Part shown: piece after piece, positions 51,641 through 61,968 of the stretch | Layout of the letters: every line of letters begins with the position of its first letter | Numbering within the stretch: the stretch's first letter is position 1 | Notes under the pieces: generated by a model | Databases searched by the model: none | Told to the model about the DNA's origin: nothing | Seen by the model: only the letters and a program-made list of their open reading frames with translations | Made by a program: the position numbers and the translations under genes | Source of the DNA: Desulfocarbo indianensis | GTDB lineage: Bacteria; Desulfobacterota; Desulfarculia; Desulfarculales; Desulfarculaceae | Length of the DNA stretch: 64,000 nt | Assembly: GCA_001184205.1 (NCBI GenBank) | Contig: LBMP01000003.1 | Span: 310,001 to 374,000, forward strand | Reading direction: 5' to 3'

Positions 51641-53428
51641 ATGGGCTTTTTAAAGAAAATAAAACCGGCTTTCTGGGATCGGCGCGATCCCGGCCTGGAG
51701 CTGATGAACTATCGCCGCTTGTGGGCCAACACCTTCTGGGCGGCGGTGGCGGTCACTTTGGCGCCCCTGGTTTTCCTGGCCGGCATCAATTTCTACCAGT
51801 TCGAAAACCAGTACGAACTGCAGCGCAATGAAATAGACAACCACATGCAGCGCATGCTGGCCACCGGCAAGGTGCAGATTTCCTATTTCCTGGACGAACG
51901 CCGGGCGGCCCTGGCCTACGTTAACCTGGAAAACGCCTTTGGCGAGCTGTCCAACCGCCGGCATCTGGGGGCCATCTTCCGGCATCTGCGCCAGAGCTTC
52001 GGGGGATTCGTGGACCTGGGCCTGATCGACGCCTCGGGCATCCAGGAGACCTACATCGGCCCCTACAACCTGGCGGGCAGGGATTACAAGGACCAGGACT
52101 GGTACAAGGAGGTGCTGATCCGCGGCATCTACATCAGCGACGTGTTCCTGGGGCACCGCAACTTCCCCCACTTCGTGATCGCCGTGCGTCATGAAAAGGA
52201 TATGGATCAGACCTACGTGTTGCGGGCCACCATCGACACCGGCCGCCTCAACGAGCTGCTCAAGGCCACCGACCTGCAACCCACCGGCGATATCTTCCTG
52301 ATCAATCAACAGGGCGTGCTGCAAACCCCCTCCCAGTTGTACGGCGGCGTGCTCAGCGGCTTCCCCTTGTTGCCGCCCAAGGGCGCGGCCCAATGGAACG
52401 GCATCCATGAAGCCGAGGACCGCTTCGGCCGGCCGCTGTTGGTGGGCTTGGCCAAGGTGGATGGCACCCCCTTCACCCTGGTGGTGGTCAACCAGCCCCA
52501 AGTGCTCCTGAAGAAATGGGACCTCCTGCGCATCAACGTGATCGTCATGGTGGGGCTCAGCGTGCTGGCCATCCTGGCGGTGATCTGGTGGGGCTCCAAC
52601 AACCTGGTCAACCGCATCTATGTTACCGATCTCAGGCGGGCGGCCGTCCTGCACGAGGTGGAATACACCAACAAACTGGCCTCCATCGGCCGGCTGGCCG
52701 CCGGGGTGGCCCACGAGATCAACAACCCCGTGGCCATCATCAATGAAAAAGTGGGGCTGATGGAGGATCTGCTGGGGGTCTCGGGAGAGTTCTCCCACAA
52801 GGAGAAATTCCTGGCCCAGACCAAGGTGATCAAGGACTCGGTCAAGCGGGTGAGCGACATCACCCACCGGTTGCTGGGCTTCGCCCGCCACCTGCCCATG
52901 AAGACCGAGCAGATACACCTGGAGAACCTGATCAAGGAAGTGCTCGGCTTTTTAGGCCGCGAGGCCCAGTACCGCAACATTTCGGTGAACCAACGCATCC
53001 CCCCGGACATAGAGCCCTTAGAGGCCGATAAAGGCCAACTGCAGCAGGTGCTGTTGAACATCCTCAACAACGCCCTGGCCGCGGTGGGCGACGGCGGCGA
53101 AATAAACATCGCCGTGGGGCCCTTGGGGGATCAGCAGATCGCCATCAGCATTGCCGACAACGGCGTGGGCATCCCCGCCGAGGACCTCAAGAGCATATTC
53201 GAACCCTTCTTCTCCACCAAAGGAGACAAGGGAACCGGCCTGGGGCTTTCCATCACCTACGGCATCGTGCAGAAGATGGGCGGCCATATCGAGGTGGAGA
53301 GCGAGCCGGGCCAGGGAACCACCTTCACCATCATTCTTCCCAAAAGGCGGCCTCCGGCCAATCCCGAGGCCAGGACAGCCAGCGGCGGCGCCGCCGATGC
53401 CTCCGGACAAGGCGGAATAACGGCATGA
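51641..53428 (+). CDS. dCache-sensor histidine kinase
   Basis: 595 aa. One membrane helix (about 31-51), a large periplasmic dCache domain (about 55-290) with the typical YNLAGRDYKDQDWYKEVL segment, and a second helix (about 298-318). No HAMP is obvious. The DHp box GVAHEINNPVAI contains His358 and the catalytic domain ends GTGLGLSITYGIVQKMGG. dCache domains bind small molecules such as amino acids or organic acids outside the cell. The stop overlaps the next receiver gene by four bases (ATGA). Confidence 0.93.
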   Translation: MGFLKKIKPAFWDRRDPGLELMNYRRLWANTFWAAVAVTLAPLVFLAGINFYQFENQYELQRNEIDNHMQRMLATGKVQISYFLDERRAALAYVNLENAFGELSNRRHLGAIFRHLRQSFGGFVDLGLIDASGIQETYIGPYNLAGRDYKDQDWYKEVLIRGIYISDVFLGHRNFPHFVIAVRHEKDMDQTYVLRATIDTGRLNELLKATDLQPTGDIFLINQQGVLQTPSQLYGGVLSGFPLLPPKGAAQWNGIHEAEDRFGRPLLVGLAKVDGTPFTLVVVNQPQVLLKKWDLLRINVIVMVGLSVLAILAVIWWGSNNLVNRIYVTDLRRAAVLHEVEYTNKLASIGRLAAGVAHEINNPVAIINEKVGLMEDLLGVSGEFSHKEKFLAQTKVIKDSVKRVSDITHRLLGFARHLPMKTEQIHLENLIKEVLGFLGREAQYRNISVNQRIPPDIEPLEADKGQLQQVLLNILNNALAAVGDGGEINIAVGPLGDQQIAISIADNGVGIPAEDLKSIFEPFFSTKGDKGTGLGLSITYGIVQKMGGHIEVESEPGQGTTFTIILPKRRPPANPEARTASGGAADASGQGGITA

Positions 53429-53796
53429 AAGTCTTGCTTATCGATGACGAGAAAGAGCTGGTGACCACCCTCTCCGAGCGGCTGGACCTGCGCCATATAG
53501 CCAACGATTGGGCTACCAGCGGCGAGGAAGGCCTGGAACTGATCAAACGCCATGCCTATGACTGGGTGGTGATCGATTTGAAGATGCCGGGCCTGGGCGG
53601 CCTCGAGGCCATCCAGCGGATAAAAAAAACCAGCCCCAGCACCCGCATCATCCTGCTCACCGGCCACAGCGCCGCCGAGGATTTGGATCATGCCCTGGAG
53701 CTGGGGGCGGACCGCTATCTGGTGAAGCCCGTGGATATAGACGTTCTGCTTTCGCTCATGCAAACGGACAAGGCACAGGAGGAGTGGCCGCGGTGA
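53425..53796 (+). CDS. single-domain response regulator
   Basis: 123 aa, a lone CheY-like receiver. Acidic pair in LLIDDEKEL, phospho-acceptor Asp in WVVIDLKMPGLGG, Thr in ILLTGHS and Lys in LVKPVD. ATGA overlap with the dCache kinase makes that kinase the likely phosphodonor. Without an output domain it may feed a phosphorelay or bind a partner. Confidence 0.93.
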   Translation: MKVLLIDDEKELVTTLSERLDLRHIANDWATSGEEGLELIKRHAYDWVVIDLKMPGLGGLEAIQRIKKTSPSTRIILLTGHSAAEDLDHALELGADRYLVKPVDIDVLLSLMQTDKAQEEWPR

Positions 53797-54425
53797 ACCA
53801 TAATCTGCCAGAGGAGCGCCTTGCCAGGCTGCTGGATTTCATGGGCAAGGTAACGGCGAGCGCCACCCATGAAATCAAGAACGAGCTTGCGGTCATCAAC
53901 GAGCAAAGCCGGCTGCTGCAGGAGATGCTGGCCATGGCCGAAAACGGCAGGGAACCCGACCCGGCGCGCCTGGGGCAGCTCATAGGCCGGGTGGTGGTCA
54001 GGGTGGGCCAGGCCGACCAGGCGGTGCGCCGGCTCAATGCCTTTGCCCATGGCGCGGACCTGGATCGCGGCCAAACCGACGCCGCCCATTCCCTGCAAAA
54101 GATCATGGGGCTGTTTCAACGCCCGGCCGACATGAAGGGGATAAGCCTGGAACTGGCGGCAGAGCAAGGCCCCGCCCTACAGGTGCGGCCCATCCTGTGG
54201 GAGCAATTGGTGTGGGCCTGTTTGGAAAAGACCGCCGAGCGGGCCGCCAGCGGCTCCAAGCTGAGGGTGGGCATGAGCAAGCGGGAAGGCGGCCTGCGGG
54301 TCGAATTTTGTCTGGAGCCGCCGGCGCCCGTGGAAGCCCCTCCCCCTGAATCGCTTTGTCTGCCGGAAGTGCAGGTCCGGGCGGAGGGGGATGGCCTGTT
54401 GGTTTTGACGACACCATTGGCCTGA
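53793..54425 (+). CDS. histidine-kinase-like protein with degenerate catalytic half
   Basis: 210 aa. The GTG at 53793 is chosen since AGGAGG lies about 10 bases upstream and it overlaps the TGA of the receiver (GTGA); a GTG at 53784 is the alternative. The DHp-like helix ASATHEIKNELAVINEQ keeps a His in the H-box position. The following ATPase region has an eroded fold without clear N, G1 and G2 boxes, and it ends in a Pro-rich segment. It may serve as a phosphotransfer (Hpt-like) or scaffold protein between the two receivers (inference). Confidence 0.7.
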   Translation: MNHNLPEERLARLLDFMGKVTASATHEIKNELAVINEQSRLLQEMLAMAENGREPDPARLGQLIGRVVVRVGQADQAVRRLNAFAHGADLDRGQTDAAHSLQKIMGLFQRPADMKGISLELAAEQGPALQVRPILWEQLVWACLEKTAERAASGSKLRVGMSKREGGLRVEFCLEPPAPVEAPPPESLCLPEVQVRAEGDGLLVLTTPLA

Positions 54426-54566
54426 AAGAGCAGGCTGAGCACAAAAAGCGCCGCCTTAATGAACTGCACCGCGGCAGGCTGCGGGGTATCGGCGGGAACC
54501 GAATCATACCGAAGCAAGCTTCAGGGTATTAGACCCGCGACAAAAAATTAAAAGGAGCGAAATATC

Positions 54567-54998
54567 ATGGCCGAAGCATATGTCTTGATCGTGGACGACG
54601 ACAAGGAACTCCTGGAAACCGTGGGCGAACGCCTGCGCAACCGGGATATCTTCGTGGACACCGCCAGCAACGGGGCCGAGGCCCTCGCCAAAATCGCCGC
54701 CCATACCTTCGACGCCATCGTGCTGGATTTGATGATGCCCGAGCTGGACGGCATGGAGACCCTCAAGCGGGCGCTCAAGAAAAAGCCCGACCTGCAAATC
54801 ATCCTGCTCACCGGCCATGCCAGCGTGCAGCACGGGGTGGAAGCCATGCGCGAGGGCGCCCTGGATTTCATGGAAAAGCCCGCCGACCTGGATGTTCTGG
54901 TGGAAAAGATCAAGGAGGGCCGGGAGCGGCGGATGAAGATCGACGCCCAGACCCGCGAGAACGCGGTGCGCGAGGCGCTTCGCAAATACAGTTGGTAG
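54567..54998 (+). CDS. single-domain response regulator with C-terminal helix
   Basis: 143 aa. Receiver signature: VLIVDDDKELLETV, phospho-acceptor Asp in IVLDLMMPELDG, ILLTGHAS, and MEKPADL. A charged 20-residue C-terminal helix extends beyond the normal receiver. AAGGAG precedes the ATG. The 141-base gap before it may hold a separate promoter, but none was recognised. Confidence 0.92.
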   Translation: MAEAYVLIVDDDKELLETVGERLRNRDIFVDTASNGAEALAKIAAHTFDAIVLDLMMPELDGMETLKRALKKKPDLQIILLTGHASVQHGVEAMREGALDFMEKPADLDVLVEKIKEGRERRMKIDAQTRENAVREALRKYSW

Positions 54999-55474
54999 CA
55001 AGAAACTTTTATTGGCGCCAAGCCGCTTTGGCCGGACGGGTTTTGGCCCGCGCCCCGGCTCGCCATCAAACATATCGAGAGGCCCTTTTCAGCTTTTCGG
55101 CGGTTTTAGCAATGAAGCCGACATGATAATTAGCCGGTTGCGGTCAGACTAAATAATGCCCACGGCCATAACCACTGCCAGCAACCGCGGCGTCGCCGCC
55201 AGCCTTGCCGCAAGTTCGATCAATAATTGCGCGGTACTATTCCACCCAGGCTAAAAATTGGGCTGGCTCTCACCGTTTCGCTTCACCTCCGCCATCCCAT
55301 TTTATATTCCTAAGCCCCCTATCCGCTCATGCCGACAAGCTGACCACCATGAAAATTGCTTGCCATGCAATCATCCACAACAACAAGATGATTTATCCTT
55401 TAATCATTTGAGGTAATATTAGTTGACTGACTCAACCGCCTCACCTGGGAACCTGCAAGAAAAATGGTGCGCGC
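54999..55474. other. gene-free stretch before the efflux operon
   Basis: 476 bases without a supported gene. It becomes A+T-rich after about 55130. A perfect inverted repeat GTTGA-CTGAC-TCAAC (55422-55436) lies about 40 bases before the efflux adaptor start and could be a regulator site. A -10-like TAATAT (55414-55419) precedes it without a good -35. No terminator seen after the receiver gene. Confidence 0.4.
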
Positions 55475-56611
55475 GTGAAAACCAAATCCATAACTTGGCT
55501 GGGCTGCGCAACACTCTTGGCGGCGGCGCTTGCCTGGGCCGCCCCGGCCGGGGCCGCGCCCGCTAAAAACCCTGACGAGCAGGCGCCGGTGGTCAGCGTG
55601 CTCACGGTGAGAACGGTCGAGGTCAATCCCGCCTCTGAATTCGTGGGCCGGGTGGAGGCCGTGCAGACCGTGGACCTGCGGGCGCGGGTGGAGGGCTACC
55701 TGGACAAGCTCAGCTTCTTGGAAGGCGGCGAGGTCAAGGCCGGCGCGCGTTTGATCCAATTGGAGCAGACCCCCTACGTAGCCAAATTGCACGAGGCCAA
55801 AGCCAAGGTGGCGCTGGCCCAGGCCAACCTGGACAGATCAATCCGCTACTTGGAGCGCTTGCGCACGGTGCGGGCCGGCGGGGTCGCCGCCACCGACATG
55901 GACAACGCCATCTCCGCCGAGCAAATCGCCCGCGCCCAATTTGAAGAAGCCAAGGCCGGTCTTGAGCTGGCCGAGATCAATCTCAGCTACACCACCATCG
56001 AAGCGCCCATCTCCGGCCGCATAGGCCGAGCCGAGTACACCCTGGGCAACCTGGTGGGTCCCAGCTCCGGGGCGCTGGCCCGCATTGTGCAACTTGACCC
56101 CATACGGGTGGTCTATTCGGTGAGCGAAAACGAGTTCGTCGAGGCCAAGCTCAAGGCCGCCAAGGACCCCCAGGCCGCCAAAGCCCAGTTGGTGCCCCGT
56201 TTGAAGCTGCCCAACGGCCATATATATTCCCTGGAAGGCCAAATGGATTTCTCCGATCCCCAGGTGGACCCCGGCACCGGCACCATCGCGGTGCGGGCGG
56301 TGTTCCCCAATCCTGATGGGGTGCTTTTGCCCGGCCAGTACGTGGAGGTGCTGGTAAGCCGCAAAAAATCCACGGCCCTGCCGGCGGTTCCCCAGTCGGC
56401 CGTGTTGGAGGATCGCGAAGGGCTCTATGTGCTGGCGGTGGAGGATGGCGGCAAGATAGCGCGCCGGGGCATTACCAGAGGCGCTCCGGTGGGCACCGAT
56501 TGGTCGGTCGAATCCGGCCTGAATCCCGGCGATACCATTGTCGTGCATGGTCTGCAAAAAGTGCAGCCCGGCCAGATAGTGCGCACCGTGCCGGCCAATG
56601 CCGGCGATTAG
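55475..56611 (+). CDS. RND efflux periplasmic adaptor (membrane fusion protein)
   Basis: 378 aa, GTG start. Signal peptide to about residue 28. Adaptor signatures: VEAVQTVDLRARVEGYLDK (barrel-sandwich hybrid), a helical hairpin with ATDMDNAISAEQIARAQF, and IEAPISGRIGRAEYTLGNLV. It links the RND pump to the outer-membrane channel. The pump gene begins 12 bases downstream. Confidence 0.95.
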   Translation: MKTKSITWLGCATLLAAALAWAAPAGAAPAKNPDEQAPVVSVLTVRTVEVNPASEFVGRVEAVQTVDLRARVEGYLDKLSFLEGGEVKAGARLIQLEQTPYVAKLHEAKAKVALAQANLDRSIRYLERLRTVRAGGVAATDMDNAISAEQIARAQFEEAKAGLELAEINLSYTTIEAPISGRIGRAEYTLGNLVGPSSGALARIVQLDPIRVVYSVSENEFVEAKLKAAKDPQAAKAQLVPRLKLPNGHIYSLEGQMDFSDPQVDPGTGTIAVRAVFPNPDGVLLPGQYVEVLVSRKKSTALPAVPQSAVLEDREGLYVLAVEDGGKIARRGITRGAPVGTDWSVESGLNPGDTIVVHGLQKVQPGQIVRTVPANAGD

Positions 56612-56623
56612 GGAAAAAGCATC

Positions 56624-59600
56624 ATGTTAAGCCGGGTCTTCATAGAGAGGCCTCGCCTGGCCATCGTGATCTCGGTGGTCATCACCCTGGCCGGCGTTCT
56701 GGCCCTGTTCAGCATCCCGGTGGCTCATTATCCGCGCATCACTCCGCCGGAGGTCCGGGTGAGGGCCAACTATCCCGGAGCCAACGCCGAAGTATTGGCC
56801 GCCAGCGTGGCCACCAGCATCGAGGCGGCGGTCAACGGAGTGGAAGACATGATCTACATGTCTTCCACCTGCTCCAACAACGGCCAGTACGACCTTTCGG
56901 TCTATTTCGAGGTGGGCACCGATCCCGCCATCGCCCAGGTCAACGTGCAGAACCGGGTGCAGCAGGCCTCCTCCCTGGTGCCCAGCGAGGTGATGGAAGA
57001 AGGCATCGAGGTGCGCGCCCGCACCTCCGATATGCTGGCCATGCTCAACTTCGTCTCCACCAAGCAGGGCCATGACCAGCTCTATTTGAGCAATTACGTC
57101 AGCATAAACGTCAAGGACGCCCTGGCCAGAGTCAAAGGCGTGAGCGAGGCCCGCATCTTCGGGGCCCTTGACTACAGCATGCGCATCTGGCTGGACCCGC
57201 GCCGGCTCACCGCGCTGGGCATCACCGCCGACGACGTCATAAGCGCCATACGCAAGCAGAACGTGCAGGCGGTGGCCGGTTCCATCGGCACCGCTCCGGC
57301 CGGGCCGACCCAGCAGGTGCAATACACCTTGCGCTCCCATGGCCGCTTGAAAACCGTGGAGGAGTTCAACCGCATCATAGTGCGCAGCAACCGCGCCGGC
57401 GGTCTGGTGCGGGTGAAGGATATCGCCCGGGTGGAACTGGGCGCCCAGTCCTATACCCGCAGCTCTACCCTGAACGGATCGCCGGCCTTGACCATGGGCG
57501 TGTACCAGACCACCGGGGCCAACGCCCTGCAGACCATAGAGGCCGTGAAGGTGGAAATGGAGCGCCTGGCCAAGCGCTTTCCCAAGGACGTCTCCTACGA
57601 GCTGTCCTACGACACCACCCGCTACGTGAGCGCCGCCATAGATGAAATCATCTTCACCCTGATAATCACCTTTTTCATGGTGGTGGCGGTGACCTTCCTT
57701 TTCCTGCAGGATTGGCGCGCCACCTTGATACCCTCCCTCACCATACCGGTGTCGCTGGTGGGCACCATCGCCGTGCTTATGGCCCTGGGCGCCACCATGA
57801 ACACGCTCACCCTTTTTGCCCTGGTGCTGGCCATCGGGCTGGTGGTGGACGACGCCATCGTGGTGGTGGAGAACGTTCAGCGCGTGATGAACGAGGAAGG
57901 GCTGCCCGCCCCGCAGGCGACTCTCAAGGCCATGGAGCAGGTCACCGGCCCCATTATCGCCACCACCCTGGTGCTCCTGGCGGTCTTCGTGCCGGTAGGC
58001 TTTTTGCCGGGCATCACCGGCAAGCTCTACCAGGAATTCGCGGTGACCATATCCACGGCGGTGGTGCTCTCCACGGTGAACGCGCTCAGCCTGAGCCCGG
58101 CCCTCTGCGCCACCATCCTGCGGCCGGGCAAGATAATCGATCGCGGGCCCCTGGCCTGGTTCGGAAGAATGCTGGCGGCCGCGCGCGAGCGCTACGTGGT
58201 GGTCAGCGCCTGGCTGGTGCGCCGCTTGGCCATAGCCATGGCCATCCTGGCCCTTACCATACTGGCGGGCTACCTGCTTTTCATCACCCGGCCCACCAGC
58301 TTCTTGCCCAAGGAAGACCAGGGTATGTTCTACGTCAACGCCCAGTTGCCTGAATCCGCCTCCCTGGCCCGCACCCGCCAGGTCATGGCCGAGGTCAGCC
58401 AGGTGGTGAGTTCCACCCCCGGCGTGCGAAGCGTGATGGCCATCAGCGGGCTCTCTTTCATCAGCGGCAACAACGAGAACGTGGGCGTGGCCATATGCGT
58501 GCTGGAGGACTGGGACAAGCGCACGGACCGCGAGACCAGGCTGGATGGCCTGATGGAACGGGTGCGCGGCCGGCTGATGGCGGTTCCCTCGGCCGAGTTG
58601 TTCGTGTTCTCGCCGCCTGCCATCAGGGGATTGGGGCGCACCGGCGGCTTTGATTTCCGCCTGCAATCCCTGGCCGACCAGACGCCGGGCCAGTTGGGCT
58701 CCGCCACCCGCGCCCTGGTGCTGGCCGCCAATCAGGACCCCCGCCTCAAATCGGTCTTCACCACCTACTCGGCCGACGTGCCCCAGATATTCATCGACCT
58801 GGACCGCACCAAGGCCGAGGCCCTCAAGGTTTCGGTGGGCGACGTCTTCGCCACCATGCAGGCCCAGTTGGGTTCGCGCTACGTGAACGACTTCAACCTG
58901 CTCAACCGGGTGTTCCAGGTCAAGGTCCAGGCCGATATCCCCTACCGCGACGCGGCCGAGGATATATTACGTCTTCACGTGCGCAGCGAGGACGGCAACA
59001 TGGTGCCCATGCGCAGCCTGTTAACCCTTTCAAAATTCCTGGGGCCGCAGGTCATCAGCCGCTACAACCAGTTCCCCACCTCGCAGGTGGACGGCGAGGC
59101 GGCGGACGGTTACAGCTCGGGCGAGGCCATGGACGCCATGGAGGAGGTGGCCCAAAAGACCCTGCCGCCGGACTTCGCCTTTGAATGGTCGGGCCTGTCC
59201 TACCAGGAGCGGCAGACCGCCGGCCAGGCGCCGATTCTTCTGGGGCTGGCCTTCTTGTTCGGATACCTGTTCCTGGTGGCCCAATACGAAAGCTGGACCA
59301 TCCCTCTCGCCGTGATTTCATCGATTCCGGTCGCGGCGGTGGGCGCGCTCCTGGGGCTCATGTTTGGCGGCCTCAGCCTTTCCATCTACGCCCAGATCGG
59401 CCTGGTGCTCCTGGTGGGCTTGGCCAGCAAGAATGCCATCCTCATCGTGGAGTTCGCCAAGAAGCAGCGCGAGCAGGGCCTGCCCGTGGACGTGGCCGCC
59501 GCCTCCGGGGCCAGGCTGCGCTTCCGGGCGGTGATGATGACCGCCTTCTCCTTCATCCTGGGAGTCTCGCCCCTGGTGATGGCCAGCGGCGCCGGCGCCA

Positions 59601-59746
59601 ACAGCCGCCAGGCCATCGGCGCCACCGTGTTCAGCGGCATGCTGGCCGCCACCCTGCTCGGCATATTCCTGATACCCGCCCTTTTCGCCGGCTGCCAGAT
59701 ATTGCGCGAACGCCTCAAGGGCGCGGGCAGGAAATCCCGTGACTAG
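56624..59746 (+). CDS. HAE1-type RND multidrug efflux pump
   Basis: 1040 aa, standard AcrB length. Twelve membrane helices and two large periplasmic loops. The proton-relay acidic pair is in helix 4: [19 protein letters not shown]. Other signatures: [20 protein letters not shown] at the N-terminus and the [16 protein letters not shown] helix near the C-terminus. It is driven by the proton motive force and exports drugs, detergents or solvents. Overlaps the outer-membrane gene by eight bases. Confidence 0.97.
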   Translation: MLSRVFIERPRLAIVISVVITLAGVLALFSIPVAHYPRITPPEVRVRANYPGANAEVLAASVATSIEAAVNGVEDMIYMSSTCSNNGQYDLSVYFEVGTDPAIAQVNVQNRVQQASSLVPSEVMEEGIEVRARTSDMLAMLNFVSTKQGHDQLYLSNYVSINVKDALARVKGVSEARIFGALDYSMRIWLDPRRLTALGITADDVISAIRKQNVQAVAGSIGTAPAGPTQQVQYTLRSHGRLKTVEEFNRIIVRSNRAGGLVRVKDIARVELGAQSYTRSSTLNGSPALTMGVYQTTGANALQTIEAVKVEMERLAKRFPKDVSYELSYDTTRYVSAAIDEIIFTLIITFFMVVAVTFLFLQDWRATLIPSLTIPVSLVGTIAVLMALGATMNTLTLFALVLAIGLVVDDAIVVVENVQRVMNEEGLPAPQATLKAMEQVTGPIIATTLVLLAVFVPVGFLPGITGKLYQEFAVTISTAVVLSTVNALSLSPALCATILRPGKIIDRGPLAWFGRMLAAARERYVVVSAWLVRRLAIAMAILALTILAGYLLFITRPTSFLPKEDQGMFYVNAQLPESASLARTRQVMAEVSQVVSSTPGVRSVMAISGLSFISGNNENVGVAICVLEDWDKRTDRETRLDGLMERVRGRLMAVPSAELFVFSPPAIRGLGRTGGFDFRLQSLADQTPGQLGSATRALVLAANQDPRLKSVFTTYSADVPQIFIDLDRTKAEALKVSVGDVFATMQAQLGSRYVNDFNLLNRVFQVKVQADIPYRDAAEDILRLHVRSEDGNMVPMRSLLTLSKFLGPQVISRYNQFPTSQVDGEAADGYSSGEAMDAMEEVAQKTLPPDFAFEWSGLSYQERQTAGQAPILLGLAFLFGYLFLVAQYESWTIPLAVISSIPVAAVGALLGLMFGGLSLSIYAQIGLVLLVGLASKNAILIVEFAKKQREQGLPVDVAAASGARLRFRAVMMTAFSFILGVSPLVMASGAGANSRQAIGATVFSGMLAATLLGIFLIPALFAGCQILRERLKGAGRKSRD

Positions 59747-61175
59747 GAAAATTCCCATATGGTCCGCCATGGGCCTGGCCCTCCTGGCGCTTCATTTCGC
59801 GGCCGCCTGCGCGCCGGTGGGGCCCGACTACGTCAAACAGGAACCGGAAGCGCCCCCGGCCTGGAACAGCGGGATGGGCAAGGGCTTGAGCGCGCAGCGC
59901 CCTTCGCCGGACCGGTTGGCCAGTTGGTGGAACCTTCTCCATGATCCGGAGCTGAGCAAGCTCATCGCCCAAGCGGTGAAGAGCAACCTGGACCTCAAAC
60001 AGGCCAAGGCCAGGGTCCGCCAGGCCAGGGCCCTGCGCGGCATAATCCAAGCCGGCCTGTTCCCCAGCGTGGACGCCGCCGGCCAGTTCGAAGCCAGCGA
60101 CCCCAGCGAAAACACCCCCAGCAGAGCAACGGACCGGCTCTACACGGCCGGCCTTGACGCCGGTTGGGAATTGGACGTGTTCGGTGGGATGCGCCGCGCA
60201 GTGGAAGCGGCCCAGGCCGATCTCGAGGCGGCCGAGGCCGATCTTTCGGACGTGCTGGTGAGCCTGGCGGCGGAGGTGGCCCTGAGCTATGTGGAGGTGC
60301 GGACCTTCCAGGCCCGGATATCGGTGGCCCAGGCCAACCTGGCTTCCCAGGAAGACACCTACGGCTTTATCCAATCCCGTCACCAGGCGGGCCTGACCAC
60401 CAAGCTGGCCCTGGAGCAGGCGCGCTACAACCTGGAACGCACCAGGGCCTTTATCCCCTCCCTGGCCATAGGGCGCGAGGCCAGCCTGAACCGTCTGGCG
60501 GTCTTGTTGGGTTTGGCGCCGGGCGCGGTGCATGACCGGCTGCAAGCCGTGCAGCCGCTGCCGGTGCCGCCCCTGTCGGTGGCGGTGGGGATTCCCGCCG
60601 AGGCCCTGCGCCGGCGGCCCGACCTGCGCCGCGCCGAACGCCGCCTGGCCGCGCAAAGCGCCCGCATAGGCGTGGCCACCGCCGATCTTTATCCCCGCTT
60701 TCAACTGGCCGGCTCCATCGGCCTGGAATCGGTACAGGCCGGCGACCTGTTGCGCTCCTCCAGCTTCTTCGCCGGCTTCCTGCCCTCCATCTCCTGGAAG
60801 CTGTTCGACGCCGGAGCCATCCGCCAGAACATTGCGGCGCAGTCCGCCCTGCAGGAGCAAGTCCTCCTGGCCTATGAGGCCGCAGTGCTCTCCGCCCTGG
60901 AGGAGACCGAGAACGCGCTCACCGGCTACGCCCTGGAGCAAAACCGCCGCGAAAACCTGCGCCTAGCGGTGGAGGCCGCCAAGGAGGCGGAGGCGCTTTC
61001 CCAGGACCTCTACAAGGCCGGTCTGGTGAACTTCGACAGCGTGCTGGACGCCCAGCGCTCCCTGCTGGAGTTCCAGGACCAGTTGGCGCTCAGCGAGGGC
61101 GCGGTGGTGGAGAGGCTCATAGCCATATACAAGGCCTTGGGCGGGGGCTGGGCCGCCATGGCGCCTCAGGAGTAA
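59739..61175 (+). CDS. RND outer-membrane factor lipoprotein (NodT/OprM family)
   Basis: 478 aa, GTG start overlapping the pump stop. The signal peptide ends in a lipobox ([13 protein letters not shown]), so it is lipid-anchored. OEP signatures: [39 protein letters not shown] and [18 protein letters not shown]. It forms the TolC-like trimeric channel of this pump. No local regulator gene is present. Confidence 0.95.
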   Translation: MTRKIPIWSAMGLALLALHFAAACAPVGPDYVKQEPEAPPAWNSGMGKGLSAQRPSPDRLASWWNLLHDPELSKLIAQAVKSNLDLKQAKARVRQARALRGIIQAGLFPSVDAAGQFEASDPSENTPSRATDRLYTAGLDAGWELDVFGGMRRAVEAAQADLEAAEADLSDVLVSLAAEVALSYVEVRTFQARISVAQANLASQEDTYGFIQSRHQAGLTTKLALEQARYNLERTRAFIPSLAIGREASLNRLAVLLGLAPGAVHDRLQAVQPLPVPPLSVAVGIPAEALRRRPDLRRAERRLAAQSARIGVATADLYPRFQLAGSIGLESVQAGDLLRSSSFFAGFLPSISWKLFDAGAIRQNIAAQSALQEQVLLAYEAAVLSALEETENALTGYALEQNRRENLRLAVEAAKEAEALSQDLYKAGLVNFDSVLDAQRSLLEFQDQLALSEGAVVERLIAIYKALGGGWAAMAPQE

Positions 61176-61328
61176 AAACCGGCCGCCACGGTCCCGCCCA
61201 ACCATAACCGGGAGAGGCTCGAACGGCCGCTCCCCTGCCCCGTCATCACCACGGCCGCGCCCGGCCTCTCACCCCGCCAAGCGCAGATTCCCACCGGCCT
61301 TTTTTTAAATCGCTCGCGTTGTGCAAGT

Positions 61329-61907
61329 TCAGGCCAACTGCGTGGCCAAGAAATCTTCAAGGTCGCGCAGGATATCGGCCAGGGGCCGGTTCATGTCTTC
61401 CAAGGCCAGGCCGAAAAAGGGAGGAGGCTCCACCGCGCTATCTCGCATGTGGCGGTCAATTTCTTCCATGAAGACACCCCTGCCCGGCACCACCAGCGAT
61501 TCAAAGGGCATCTCCCTGGGCCTGCCGCCCCATTCCCCGGAGCGCGGCGTTACGCTCACCCCGCAGTTGGGGCTGCCGTCCACTCCCAACACGCAAACCA
61601 CGGTGGCCCCGGCCTGGCGGTAGAGCCGCACCTGGTCCGTGGCCGGCACGGCGAGCTGGCGGCAAAAGCGGCGGTAGGCCGGCGTGTCGTACATGTCCTT
61701 GACCTGCCACCAGCGGCTCGGCCCCAAATGGAGCAGCTCCGGGCAGGGCAACTGGATGACGCCGATGTCATGGCGGTTGAGCACCTCCAAGACCTCCATG
61801 GCCATGCCGGGGTGACGAGCCAGTTCATAGACCTTGCTGTTGGAGTTGAGCAGACAGTGGGAAACCAGGGCGATGCGATAGGCGCGCGCGTCATTGGCTC
61901 GGTTCAT
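61329..61907 (-). CDS. TudS-related putative desulfidase (CD3072-type, DUF523-like)
   Basis: 192 aa, with GGGAGG 6 bases before the ATG. The three cysteines expected to hold a [4Fe-4S] cluster are Cys18 (VSHCLLNSNSKV), Cys55 (QLPCPE) and Cys115 (GVDGSPNCGVSV). TudS uses a cluster with three protein ligands to remove sulfur from thiouracil. The annotation follows from motif layout; substrate not proven. It lies 61 bases downstream of two nucleoside-type ABC permeases on the same strand. Confidence 0.8.
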   Translation of the reverse strand: MNRANDARAYRIALVSHCLLNSNSKVYELARHPGMAMEVLEVLNRHDIGVIQLPCPELLHLGPSRWWQVKDMYDTPAYRRFCRQLAVPATDQVRLYRQAGATVVCVLGVDGSPNCGVSVTPRSGEWGGRPREMPFESLVVPGRGVFMEEIDRHMRDSAVEPPPFFGLALEDMNRPLADILRDLEDFLATQLA

Positions 61908-61968
61908 TGCTTACCTCCCGTGCAAAGGGGCGAGGGACGCCCCAGGTTTGATTCGGCTTGGGCTCGGA

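Noticed and set aside
55205-55411. 68-codon frame before the efflux operon
   Set aside because: No ribosome site; A+T-rich intergenic composition; no family features.
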